DNA of 64,000 bases from Tubulanus polymorphus (lineage: Eukaryota > Nemertea > Palaeonemertea > Tubulaniformes > Tubulanidae), in the NCBI RefSeq assembly GCF_964204645.1, contig NC_134036.1:10650704-10714703 (forward strand), given 5' to 3'. Numbering within the stretch: position 1 is the stretch's first letter; every line of letters starts with the position of its first letter. Shown in pieces: positions 34,117 to 43,221 of the stretch. The position numbers were made by a program, and so were the translations under genes. The notes under the pieces were generated by a model. That model had not been told where the DNA came from. It ran no database searches and saw only the letters and a list, made by a program, of their open reading frames with translations.

Positions 34117-35733
34117 ATGGCAGAAGGTGGAGAAGATATTGGAATTGATACTTTTGGTGACGCTCCCGGTATAAGTGATGAACAACCAACTGATTTTGAT
34201 GAAACAAGTCTTAATGACGGTGATGATAATAAAATAGAATATAATACTAATTTAGGTGAAGATGATGATTCCGAATTACGTGAAAAATTAATAAAATATT
34301 TAAAAGATCCTGAAAGTGGTAGAATTTCAACTAGAAGAGAAAGAAAAGAATTTATGAAACTATTAGAAAAGCAACAAGAAAACTATCCTGATAAACCTAG
34401 GGAATTATATAAAATGAAATCTAGAGTAACAGATACAATTGTTAACGAATTATTACCAAAAGTTGTAATACATGAAATTGATTCAGAAGGTGTTGTAGAA
34501 CAAATTTTAAAAGTTGACCCATTTTGATTATTAATTTAGAATTTAAAAATGATTCATGGTATTATAATCTTGATTTAAATAGGATTATTGTAACAATTCA
34601 ATTATCTAGAATGGGTCAAGAAAATATTTTTGAACCTGAAATGCGAGCAAGATCTACAATTGAAGGTTCAAAAGGCGGTAGAGAATTTCTCAGAATTATA
34701 TGGAATGCACTCGATAGAATAAATGAAGAAGAACCAATTCCTAATAATGATATAAACAAATATTCACCATTTGAAAATCCAAATCCAAATCCTACTGATG
34801 TTGATCCAGAAACATCGAGAAGAGATATTCAACAAATTGATAATGATTCAAGTCAATTACAATTAACATTAGAATAAAAAATTGATAGATTAAGAGATTC
34901 AGAAGAAGAGATGAATAGTACTGGAATAAATCGAATGCAATCTTTACTAGAAAAAGGATTACTTGATTTAACTGATGAAGAATTAAAAGAATTTCCTGAA
35001 CAAGCACGTAGAGAAATTAAAGGTATGCAAGAATCATCTGATGAAATTGCTAATATTAAGATGAGATTTTCTAAAATAACCATGTTAGAAAAAGAATTAA
35101 CTAATGCAGATGAAGAATTAAAACAATTAGAATTAAATAGAGATCATCAAGTAATAGAGGAAGCTGATTATGAAAGCAGAAAGTTAGCTTTAGTAAAAGA
35201 AATAGATGATTTAGAATATAACATAGAATTGCAGGAAAAAGAAAAAGATACATTATTTAAATCATATGATCTTAATCGTATTAAAAAATTAAAAGTTATT
35301 TTTAAAGATTTGTTGATAAAACCAGATTCTAAAATATCATTGAAAGATAGAATAAGATTGTTATTTATATTAGAAGGAATCACAATTCTTTCAATTCTAA
35401 CAGCTGTAACTATGTTATTTACAACAATGGGTTTAGCTATATCAAATGCTTTGAAATCTACTCCTACTCCCAATAAACCAGATAAACCCCCAGATAATAA
35501 TTATATACAAGATAAAGTTAAGAATGGTTTAAAGAAATTAGCAAAATATTTATGGGAACTATCAAAGAAATCTGCTGCAGCAGCATTGCCAGGAATTATT
35601 GCATCAATTGTTGGTTTTATATTGAAATCTGCAGGAAACATTATTAACTTTGCTGCTGAACATATTATTTATTTTTAATTACAGTTGTAAGTGCTATTAT
35701 TTTTGGGTTAGTAAACATGATCAAAAATAAATA
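34117..35733 (+). pseudogene. Large Polinton protein: acidic N-part, coiled coil, hydrophobic C-terminus
   Basis: The first segment (34117-34527) starts at GTAAATGG and is acidic (GEDIGIDTFGDAPG..., with ELREKLIKYLKD). It overlaps a second frame (34524-35678) that holds one in-frame TAA at 34875. That frame carries a long coiled coil (KITMLEKELTNADEELKQLE...) and a hydrophobic helix (LLFILEGITILSILTAVTML). An alanine-rich amphipathic region follows (KKSAAAALPGIIASIVGFIL). A one-base shift in the T-run near 35675 adds a last TM segment (about ITVVSAIIFGLVNMIKNK) ending at 35733. Because the parts join naturally I treat them as one decayed gene. It could be a membrane-active minor virion protein, which is inference. 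Confidence 0.5.
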
Positions 35734-35754
35734 ATTAATTTGTTTGTTAGATAA

Positions 35755-37002
35755 ATGAGTGGGAGTTATATCAATCCTTCTAAGAATCATAGAATATCTA
35801 ATGCTATTAAAGCAGAAAGATCACATCATATAATTACTCATAACCCTTCTAATATTAATCCTGATGAAACTTTATGTGTTAGAATTCCTAGATTAACACA
35901 AAATACTTTTTATGTTCCAAATAGTATTTATTTATCAGCCGATATAAAAGTTACCGGTAATAATAATAATTATGTTGTTGATAATGTTGGAAGATATTTG
36001 ATTAAAAAGTTAACTATAAAGATTGGTCCAGAAACAGTTTTCTCATTAGATGATTATAATTTATTTATGCATTATAAAGATTTATGGTTAACTAAAGAAA
36101 ATAGAAAAAATATGATATTTCAAGGCATCCAATCAGAAAACCAAAATAAATTAAGATCAGAAGCACATAATGCAATATTAACTAATGCTGTAGAAAAATT
36201 GATAAAAAGTATATATGGAAGCAAATATAAAATTCCATTAGACTTTGAATTGATAAATAACAATGCACCTTTATATAAATACGCAATTCAAGAAGACGTT
36301 ATATTCGAAATAACATTTGCTCCTGTAAATGAAATTGTAATATCTAGCGTTAATAAAGATATGAGTTATAAATTATCGAATATATGTTTAGAATATGACA
36401 CAGTAACTGATGAAAATATTTCAAGTATAATTCAAACTCAATACAATCAAGGATTTTCATTATTATATGATTATATTGATAAATTTAAAACTGTTACTAT
36501 TAATGCAAATGATGAAATAATTAATGAGAATATTATCTTCCCAAGAAGATCTATTAAAGGTATATTAATATTTTTTACCATTGCAACATATACTAATGGC
36601 GCAATAAATGTTGATAATTATTATAATCCTGAAATAACAAAAGTGGAAATAACTATCGAAGGAATAGCAAATAAAATATTTTGTCAAGAAATGAGAATGA
36701 TTGATCAATGGCCAGAAATTAGAAAACATTTTATGAATGAAAAAGTGAAATCATCTGAAAATTGTAACATTAATCAAATTGATTATTATACCGGTAATAA
36801 ATATGCATTATGGTTAGATTTTAGAACAACAGAGGATAATTCATTACATGGTTCTGGAAAAAAAATACAAAACACTAAAGATGGAATACAATTATTCATG
36901 ACAAAGAATAAAGGAATCAAAAATTTTAAAATGTACATTTATATTATATCTGACGAGCAATTAAATATTATAAATTCTCAATTAAATAGTGTTATGTATT
37001 AG
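35755..37002 (+). CDS. Predicted major capsid protein (double jelly-roll, hexon-like)
   Basis: 415 residues, intact. It starts at GATAAATGAG 19 bp after the preceding gene. The sequence is rich in beta-type alternation (TFYVPNSIYLSADIKVTG, YVVDNVGRYLIKKLTIKIGP). It ends with the blocks YALWLDFRTTEDNSLHGSGK and FKMYIYIISDEQLNIINSQL, which I know as typical of Polinton/adintovirus hexon-like proteins. It would assemble as trimers into an icosahedral shell. Its intact frame contrasts with the stops in most neighbours. The assignment rests on motif memory, length and position beside the other virion genes. Confidence 0.75.
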   Translation: MSGSYINPSKNHRISNAIKAERSHHIITHNPSNINPDETLCVRIPRLTQNTFYVPNSIYLSADIKVTGNNNNYVVDNVGRYLIKKLTIKIGPETVFSLDDYNLFMHYKDLWLTKENRKNMIFQGIQSENQNKLRSEAHNAILTNAVEKLIKSIYGSKYKIPLDFELINNNAPLYKYAIQEDVIFEITFAPVNEIVISSVNKDMSYKLSNICLEYDTVTDENISSIIQTQYNQGFSLLYDYIDKFKTVTINANDEIINENIIFPRRSIKGILIFFTIATYTNGAINVDNYYNPEITKVEITIEGIANKIFCQEMRMIDQWPEIRKHFMNEKVKSSENCNINQIDYYTGNKYALWLDFRTTEDNSLHGSGKKIQNTKDGIQLFMTKNKGIKNFKMYIYIISDEQLNIINSQLNSVMY

Positions 37003-37034
37003 AATTTTAACTTTAATAAAAATATATGTAATAA

Positions 37035-37802
37035 ATGGAAGGAGGTAAAGTATATAAACATATTCCATACATCGATACACATGAAAATAATGATGATTTA
37101 TATTATGTAATACCTTGTAATATAGCTTTGATATTTGATTCTATTTTCAAAATTTATAAAACTAAACTAATAGAAATCGATAATAATAAAAGTGGTGTTG
37201 TTGATAATTTAAGTAATGTAATACCTTCTACATCTAATAATGTAATACCTACTACATCTAATAATGTAATACCTACTACATCTAATAATGAAATAATATT
37301 AAATGTTAGTGAAAATAGAAATTATTGTGGATATTGTAAAAGTGAATTTTCAAACGCTACATCAAATTGGAATAAACATATGAATACAAGGGTACATATA
37401 AATAATGTTATAGAACGTGTTGGTTTAAAAGAATTTATAGAACACCCATTTAGATATGTTACAAAGTTTGTTTCAAATCAAAAAGTAAATGGTGAAAAAA
37501 TATATGAAGATTTATTATTAGCAACACCTAATAAAGATGAATTAGATCTAACCGATGCTAATGAAATATTAAAACCAAACACTGTAAATGAAATATTAGG
37601 AGCAAACACTAATAAAGATTCTATGAAACATAAAGTAGAACATAATGATAAATTTGATTGGATGAATAAGCATACCAATGAAACAACTATTGATGATGCG
37701 GTAAAGAAGGTGAAGAATAAGTATAAAAATAATGAAGAATTTGAAGAAGATTCGGTAGAGAGTTTGAATAGATTGTTAGGGTCTGATAGTGAAAGTGATT
37801 AA
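37035..37802 (+). CDS. C2H2-finger protein with an internal octapeptide repeat
   Basis: 255 residues, starting at AATAAATGG. Three near-identical copies of an octapeptide, NVIPTTSN (once PSTSN), lie at residues 60-85. They are followed by one C2H2 finger, YCGYCKSEFSNATSNWNKHM with NTRVH. The C-terminal half is acidic and ends GSDSESD. It is the last plus-strand gene before the convergence point. Possibly a nucleic-acid-binding accessory factor. No family name is recognised. Confidence 0.6.
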   Translation: MEGGKVYKHIPYIDTHENNDDLYYVIPCNIALIFDSIFKIYKTKLIEIDNNKSGVVDNLSNVIPSTSNNVIPTTSNNVIPTTSNNEIILNVSENRNYCGYCKSEFSNATSNWNKHMNTRVHINNVIERVGLKEFIEHPFRYVTKFVSNQKVNGEKIYEDLLLATPNKDELDLTDANEILKPNTVNEILGANTNKDSMKHKVEHNDKFDWMNKHTNETTIDDAVKKVKNKYKNNEEFEEDSVESLNRLLGSDSESD

Positions 37803-38218
37803 AATATTAATTATATTTAACTGAAATAATAATATTGGTTGAAAATTGTATAAAATAATAGTAAATAAAAAAGGGGGTTTTAAGTATTTAAGGTATTTAA
37901 GGTATCTAATACATATCTAATACATATCTAATTCATATTATTTGAAAATACCTTAAATTATATTTCTTTTTTAAATTTATATTGAAACCTCAGTAATAAT
38001 AAATAACCTTTATTATTTTCAAACTTATTCATATATTAGTTGAAAAAATAAAAATAAATTGGTTGAAAATTGTATAAATAATATTTATTTTAAAAAAGGG
38101 GGTTTTAAGTATTTAAGGTATCTAATAGGGATCTAATAGGGTATCAATTAGGGTATCTAATAGGGCATCAGGTATTAGGGTATCTAATAGGGTAGCTAAT
38201 ACATAGATATATAAATAG
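37803..38218. repeat. Convergent intergenic region with tandem and dispersed short repeats
   Basis: It separates the plus- and minus-strand gene blocks. The word gggggttttaagtatttaag occurs twice (about 37872 and 38097), each followed by runs of ggtatctaat or taatagggtatc units. ggttgaaaattgtataaa also occurs twice. The segment 37974-38040 resembles the 3' end of the ATPase gene (38219-38300), as if that end had been duplicated. It could act as a two-sided transcription end or an origin, but nothing proves either. Confidence 0.6.
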
Positions 38219-38830
38219 TTATTTTATAAATTTATATTCATAGGGAAATTGTAGTCTCAGTAATAATTTTGAACCTTTATTATTCTTTAATTTATTCATA
38301 TATTCATCATGTAATTCAGTAGGTATAATTTGATTTTCTTCCAATGATTGCTGCATAGATTTTTTATCTTTATTGTAGAATAAAACTAGAAATCTTATAT
38401 TCTCCCTAAAGTCTTTAACAATTGAATTATATTTTTGATTTAAAACCCATGTTGTTATCCCAAAATGTCTTCCAGAGAAAGCTAGATAACATATCTCACT
38501 TTCTCTAACTTTTGAATCATGTAAATTTGCGCAATCATCTACAATGAATAATGTATTTGATCCTTTATAAGTATCAATTGCTATTTTTATACAATTATCT
38601 AAATTTTCTTTTACTGTTTTAGGATCTAATATAATAAACTTTTTTATCTTAACTATATCTCTATTATATGTTTTATTCATTTCATAAGTAGGACAGAATA
38701 ATATTATATTATCACAATGATTCTTATAAATAGTTTCTAACAAATCTAATATGAAATGTGTTTTACTACAGTTTGTTACTCCAGTAACTAACATATTATG
38801 CGGTTCAAATATAAATAAATCTTTATTCAT
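38219..38830 (-). CDS. Genome-packaging ATPase (FtsK/HerA-type), altered Walker A
   Basis: 203 residues, starting at ATAAATG. The P-loop at residues 17-24 reads GVTNCSKT, so the second glycine of the usual GxxxxGK[ST] is a serine. Walker B is LFIVDDCAN (residues 94-102), followed by a FSGRHFGITTWVLNQKYNSI segment with the sensor Gln typical of these ATPases. In Polintons this enzyme pumps DNA into the capsid. The frame is intact, but the P-loop change may reduce ATP binding. The start overlaps by 8 bp the chromodomain tail of the integrase frame. Confidence 0.8.
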   Translation of the reverse strand: MNKDLFIFEPHNMLVTGVTNCSKTHFILDLLETIYKNHCDNIILFCPTYEMNKTYNRDIVKIKKFIILDPKTVKENLDNCIKIAIDTYKGSNTLFIVDDCANLHDSKVRESEICYLAFSGRHFGITTWVLNQKYNSIVKDFRENIRFLVLFYNKDKKSMQQSLEENQIIPTELHDEYMNKLKNNKGSKLLLRLQFPYEYKFIK

Positions 38831-39935
38831 TTATTCTTTTAATTTTACTAGATAAAATCCATTCATTAAATTTATCATCTTAACCTTTATATTTCACCAA
38901 AGAATACTTTTTTCCTTTAAGAGTTTATGTTTTCAATACTTTTTCTATTTTGTATTCTATTTCATCTGGATTTGGTACAAATGATAATTCTTGTTCATAG
39001 AAATAACCTAATATTTCTTCATCTTGTAGATCTTCTAATTTATAAACAAAAGGTTTAGTTAATATTATCTTTTTAATCTTGAATATTTCTTCAGTAAAAT
39101 TTGGGGTATAACCTTTATAAAATGTTTTTCTATATTTAGATATTCTTACGTGTTGTCCAATTTTAAATTTAGGTTCTCCGAAATCATGTGTAACCAACGC
39201 GCCATATAAATTATTCCAAACTATTTCCGAATTATCTTCTTTTCTAGCTTGTATAGGTTTCATATTTATAGAACTATGTTTAGAATTATTATAACCTTTC
39301 ACTAAATCATCTAACACATCGATATATTTATATGTTTCATTAGCAGTAAAATATTTCCACATTCTAGTTTTCAATGTTTTATTAAATCTTTCTATAATAG
39401 ATGCTTTTTTATCTGAATGTGTTGAAAAATAATCTACATCGTTATCAGATAATAGTTTTTTGAAATGTTTGCTATAGAATTCCTTACCTTCATCAAATTG
39501 TATCTTATCTGGAATAGCTTCTTTAAATATAGATTTAAAAGCATTTGTCACTTCTATACCAGTTTTACTTTTGATTGGTATACTCCATGCGTATCTACTG
39601 AATATGTCTATAACATTTAGTATCCAGAAATATCCTTTGTTGTATTCCTCTAAGTTCTTCATGTCAATTAAATCTGCTTGCCATTGTTGATCAATATATG
39701 AAACCATAACTTTTCTTGTTAAATAAGTTTTATCCATTTTCTTGTGTATTTGATATGTTGGTTGATTTCGTAACCATGATTTTAATTCACTATATATTAT
39801 ATCACCATGTGGGTGCCGTACGGCGCCATTTTCATTATTAGATTTAATTTTATTCCATAATTCAGTAACGTTAGAATATGATACTTCACTTTCTGGGTTA
39901 TAATATAAATCTCTTAAATATTGTTCTTTTTTCAT
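38823..39935 (-). pseudogene. Retroviral-type integrase with C-terminal chromodomain remnant
   Basis: The 336-codon ORF carries the RNase H-like core with catalytic D88 (WQADLIDM), D148 (IQFDEGKEF) and E182 (KASIIERFN), spaced about 34 residues as in Polinton integrases. An SH3-like C-terminal region (KIGQHVRISKYRKTFYKGYT) follows. After the stop at 38930 the frame continues, with one more TAA, into KGKKYSLVKYKG and DDKFNEWILSSKIKR. That is a chromodomain-like tail, so the ancestral protein was about 35 residues longer. The core itself is intact and could still make a truncated enzyme. Its job would be insertion of element DNA into the chromosome. A GC-rich near-palindrome (39815-39834) encodes an odd VRHPHG patch at residues 39-44. 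Confidence 0.8.
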
Positions 39936-39941
39936 CTTCTT

Positions 39942-40304
39942 TTAATCCATTAATAATAATTTAGATTTAGTTTCAATGACTTTATGATTTGACTTATTTT
40001 CTGGTATGATAGGTTTATTATCATTGGAATCATCTTTATCATTAGATTTGAATTTTGATTTATATATTACACCGGATAATATAATAACTGTTACTAATCC
40101 AATTGTAATATATAATTTATAATTACTTCCAGCATTAAAAGAATCAGATGGATTATTATCAATATCAGATAAAGTCTGTGATTCATTTATATCAGTTAAT
40201 TTCTTTTTCTTAGCTTTTTTTAATTCTGCAGATCTTTTACCTAATTCTCTTGCCCATTTAATTTGTTTCTCGGATCTAGGCTTCTTCTTAACTCCATCAC
40301 TCAT
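39942..40304 (-). CDS. Small single-TM protein with basic N-terminus
   Basis: 120 residues. Begins at ATAAATGAGTGATGG, where the ATGA also overlaps the stop of the upstream gene. A strongly basic N-terminus (KKKPRSEKQIKWARELGKRS, AELKKAKKKK) is followed by one TM helix near residues 67-82 (LYITIGLVTVIILSGVIY) and a charged tail. It looks like a DNA- or membrane-associated virion protein. Family not recognised beyond recurrence in Polintons. Confidence 0.6.
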   Translation of the reverse strand: MSDGVKKKPRSEKQIKWARELGKRSAELKKAKKKKLTDINESQTLSDIDNNPSDSFNAGSNYKLYITIGLVTVIILSGVIYKSKFKSNDKDDSNDNKPIIPENKSNHKVIETKSKLLLMD

Positions 40305-40905
40305 TTATTTTAGTTAATTTTTGTTCTGATTCATTTTCTGTTTCGACGTTTGGTTGTAGTACAGCGTCATCTGTTTCGTTCTTACCTGATTTATATTCCA
40401 CAGGCTTGATGTTCGAAAATGTAATGACGCCAGTAGAAATTAATGTCATAACCGATCCTAATTGAAATGAAGCATATCCAACCCATTTTTGTAATTCAGT
40501 CATAACTAAGTAGTCATTTTTCAAATCACTATATAATTCATTTTCATCATTAATTGGTATTAACTGGTTACATAATTTTGAATAACATTTGACAATACCA
40601 TCTGAAATAGAATCATTTATTCTAGCTAATCTTGCTTCTTCATAAATCTTAAAATATTTTATTACTTTATCTGGTTTCATAGCATCTAATTCTTGAAAAG
40701 TAATAGTCTTAGTTAAAAACTCTCTACACTTTCCGCTAGCAATCAATAGTTCAAGATGGTGTTTACAATATAAATAGTATTAATAATCTATATTGTTATT
40801 AACTTGAATAGAATTAGAAACAACTGGCTCCTTATTATCACTAATGCCCAAATCATCTAATGTTTTTTCAATATCAATACTATTCTTACTCGATTTCTTT
40901 GACAT
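40297..40905 (-). pseudogene. Polinton protein with one in-frame TAA near its N-terminus
   Basis: An ATAAATG start at 40905 opens MSKKSSKNSIDIEKTLDDLG. About 41 codons later (near 40781) a single TAA interrupts. The same frame continues YYLYCKHHLELLIASGKCRE and runs to 40297. The downstream part is helical (AMKPDKVIKYFKIYEEARLA, LKNDYLVMTELQKWVGYASF). No ATG is available between the stop and the conserved region, which argues that the true start is at 40905. Function unknown. Confidence 0.6.
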
Positions 40906-41466
40906 TTATATTAGAGAAATTTAATAAGAAAAATATTATAAGTATTATAAAATGATACTAGATAGTTAAAGTTAAAGAATTCTAGTATTGACTACTGATA
41001 CTAGCTATTTGAATTTAAAGAATTTATATTTGAATCTATTCAAAATATAAATTATTCTCTTTTTGAAAAGAAAATATTAAAAATATAATAGAATTCACTA
41101 GCTAGTTGAAGTTATTGTTTTTTATTATATTTTATTTAAATTCTATTTGATATCTCACTACTATTGTCTATCTATTAGGAGCAGTAATTATAACTGTCCA
41201 GATAAGTCATTTCGGATCCTCGATATCAAATCCTCAACTGAAAATAAATTCAAAGAAACGACTGGTGGAAATATTATTTCATAAACAGATATATTTATTA
41301 TACAAATTTTAGCGATTGATAATAGAACAATGGAGAACATTAGAAATGCGGTCCAATCGGACCGGTTATTGCGCAATACTTAGTTAACAGTAAACAATAC
41401 AATATTAAAACAGATATATACAATCGAGATTACATTTTTGATATCTAAGACCTTCAGTATTATAAT
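40906..41466. other. AT-rich spacer between minus-strand genes; possible trailing exon
   Basis: No ORF with a recognisable motif. On the minus strand a tttattttcag acceptor near 41240 is followed by about 16 codons (EDLISRIRNDLSGQL) and a stop. This could be a last exon of the spliced cargo gene, but no matching donor was identified. Confidence 0.3.
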
Positions 41467-42193
41467 TTATAATTTTGTCCAGAATTCTTTATTTACTGGA
41501 TTGTTTCCAATCGTTTCTTCAATTTCTGGTAAATGTCTTACTACTTCACTAAATGCTAATCCTAATATTTTGATTTTTTCATATTTTATTAATCTACCTA
41601 CTCTTCTCAGTTTTCTTTCAGAACCGGCACTGATATCTATGTTCTTTTTAACCCACAGCCCCCAAGAAATCCCCTCAGTTTCTTTATCAAACATTGAAAA
41701 CCCTATATTTAGATAACCCCCGAAAATGATGTGGTCCCATAGGTGATTTGCTTTTCTATTTAATATGGTTTTATAACTTTTTTTTAAGATATCAGTAATT
41801 TCAGCAAATGAAATAACTTCTACACTTTGTATTTCCGGAAAGTTTAAATGTTCTGTGTCAATGATTAATTTAGATTTTAAAAACTCGTTCAACTCTTCTC
41901 CACTCATTTTCTTAGTTTTCGATTCTTTGAGCCCCAACAGCAATTTGAGTCGCGTTGCTGGTAATTTTGGTAATTGTAGTTCGCGCGGTAATTGTTTATT
42001 ATGTATTACATCACTCAGAATTTTCACCATTTCTTGATGATAGTCCAAATGTTCTTGTAATTTTGTGAAGTTTGTTCGTCAATTACGAGAGTTTCATCCT
42101 CCATTTCTATTGATTCCTGAGTTTCACTATCCAGTAGCATCGTTCCTCATCCGTTGGTTGGCTTATAATTTCTGGTTGATCTTTGTGTTCCAT
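41467..42193 (-). pseudogene. Cargo gene of host-like character with a 5' intron
   Basis: The ATG at 42193 follows an acceptor (catcttttag). The paired donor (gtaagt, 42272-42277) gives a 78-bp 5' UTR intron. Two one-base shifts (near 42145 and 42070) must be crossed before the 193-codon ORF. It reads LPRELQLPKLPATRLKLLLG, KKMSGEELNEFLKSK, then WDHIIFGGYLNIGFSMFDKE, WGLWVKKNIDISAGSERKLR and ILGLAFSEVVRHLPEIEETI. The last blocks resemble a domain that recurs beside invertebrate mobile elements (a WxxWLxxN, SYARKLR-like, LGLSFSE-like pattern), whose role I do not know. Codon use is less AT-biased than the neighbouring element genes, which suggests capture. Confidence 0.5.
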
Positions 42194-42531
42194 TTTAATC
42201 TAAAAGATGTCGTGAAAATGAATTACTGTACTTAAATATGTTTAAAGGTTTCCCTACTTCATAATATATGTACTTACATTTAGATTTAGAACTGTTAACT
42301 GTGTTTTGAGAGAGAATATCCAATACGTACTATGTATGTGAAAGTTGATTTCTAACTGCCGACGTAGCGCACGTTCGACCAAACTAATTATTTCTGCACA
42401 GATGTTCTTTATGATGAAGTTAATTAATTCTTTAGAATTGAAAACAAGATATAATTGGCAACATATGTTTTAGTAGTAAACAAGAGGTATGTATTATATA
42501 CATACAAAGCTCAAATAGAATTGCCAGCTTT
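42194..42531. other. Spacer between cargo gene and HNH gene (5' exon and promoter of the cargo gene)
   Basis: Contains the 78-bp 5' UTR intron of the cargo gene and a segment (42350-42395) with CpG words unlike the rest of the element. No further ORF. Confidence 0.35.
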
Positions 42532-43200
42532 CTAACCACTGATTAAAACCTCAGAATGCGGTTGATTCTGTGAAATACTATTCCATAATTCCACAAATGT
42601 CTTTGCTTTATCCAGTTGATCTAAATATAACTGTAAATCTAGTTTATTAGATTTAATTATGTTTTCCTTCTTTTCTAAAGGTCTTAGATTCTTCCAATTC
42701 CAAATAAGTTTTTTATTGTATTCATCATTCATGTCAAATTTAGAAATCGGCAACACGTGATCAATATGAAAGTATTCACCATAATTATCTATATTCATTT
42801 TATCATCGAATTGATATATTATCCATGATTTGAGAAATTCATCTGAACAATCCAATAAATTAGATAGTGTTTCTGAATGTGTTTCTTTGTTGAATAATTG
42901 TGTTAATCTAGATCTTAAACATTGTTTTAATCTAAAATTAAGATCTGTTTGATATCTTTCTCTCATATATTCTGTCATATAATCATTATAAGCTTCTCTA
43001 TTATCTTCTCGACATTGTTTGGTATATAGTTTAGTGCAAGTTTTACAGCAATATTGAAAACCATCTTTGCTAATCTTACGCTTACTAAATTCTGTTAAAG
43101 CTAATTTATCTAATTCACATTTAGAACACTTCTTGTAGTATATGTTTATGACACCAGTGTTATTTGTAATATTTATAGTTTGTGGTTGTTCTGATTCCAT
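42532..43200 (-). CDS. HNH endonuclease with N-terminal zinc ribbon
   Basis: 222 residues, starting at ATAAATGG just inside the right inverted repeat. The N-terminal zinc site is CSKC (25-28) with CCKTC (51-55). The nuclease core at residues 144-182 reads FHIDHVLPISKFDMN, then WKNLRPLEKKENIIKSN, which fits the H-x-D-H ... NL-x-P ... N pattern of virus-type HNH enzymes. It is a mirror-image counterpart of the zinc-finger gene at the other end. It may be a selfish nuclease, or help integration or competition with related elements; this is inference. Confidence 0.8.
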   Translation of the reverse strand: MESEQPQTINITNNTGVINIYYKKCSKCELDKLALTEFSKRKISKDGFQYCCKTCTKLYTKQCREDNREAYNDYMTEYMRERYQTDLNFRLKQCLRSRLTQLFNKETHSETLSNLLDCSDEFLKSWIIYQFDDKMNIDNYGEYFHIDHVLPISKFDMNDEYNKKLIWNWKNLRPLEKKENIIKSNKLDLQLYLDQLDKAKTFVELWNSISQNQPHSEVLISG

Positions 43201-43221
43201 TTATTATACATATTTTTTACT

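Noticed and set aside
23495-34877. A fully reassigned genetic code in the Polinton
   Set aside because: Intact genes end at ordinary TAA/TAG, some genes also have frameshifts, and the implied residues are not uniform; decay is simpler. Kept only as a testable idea.
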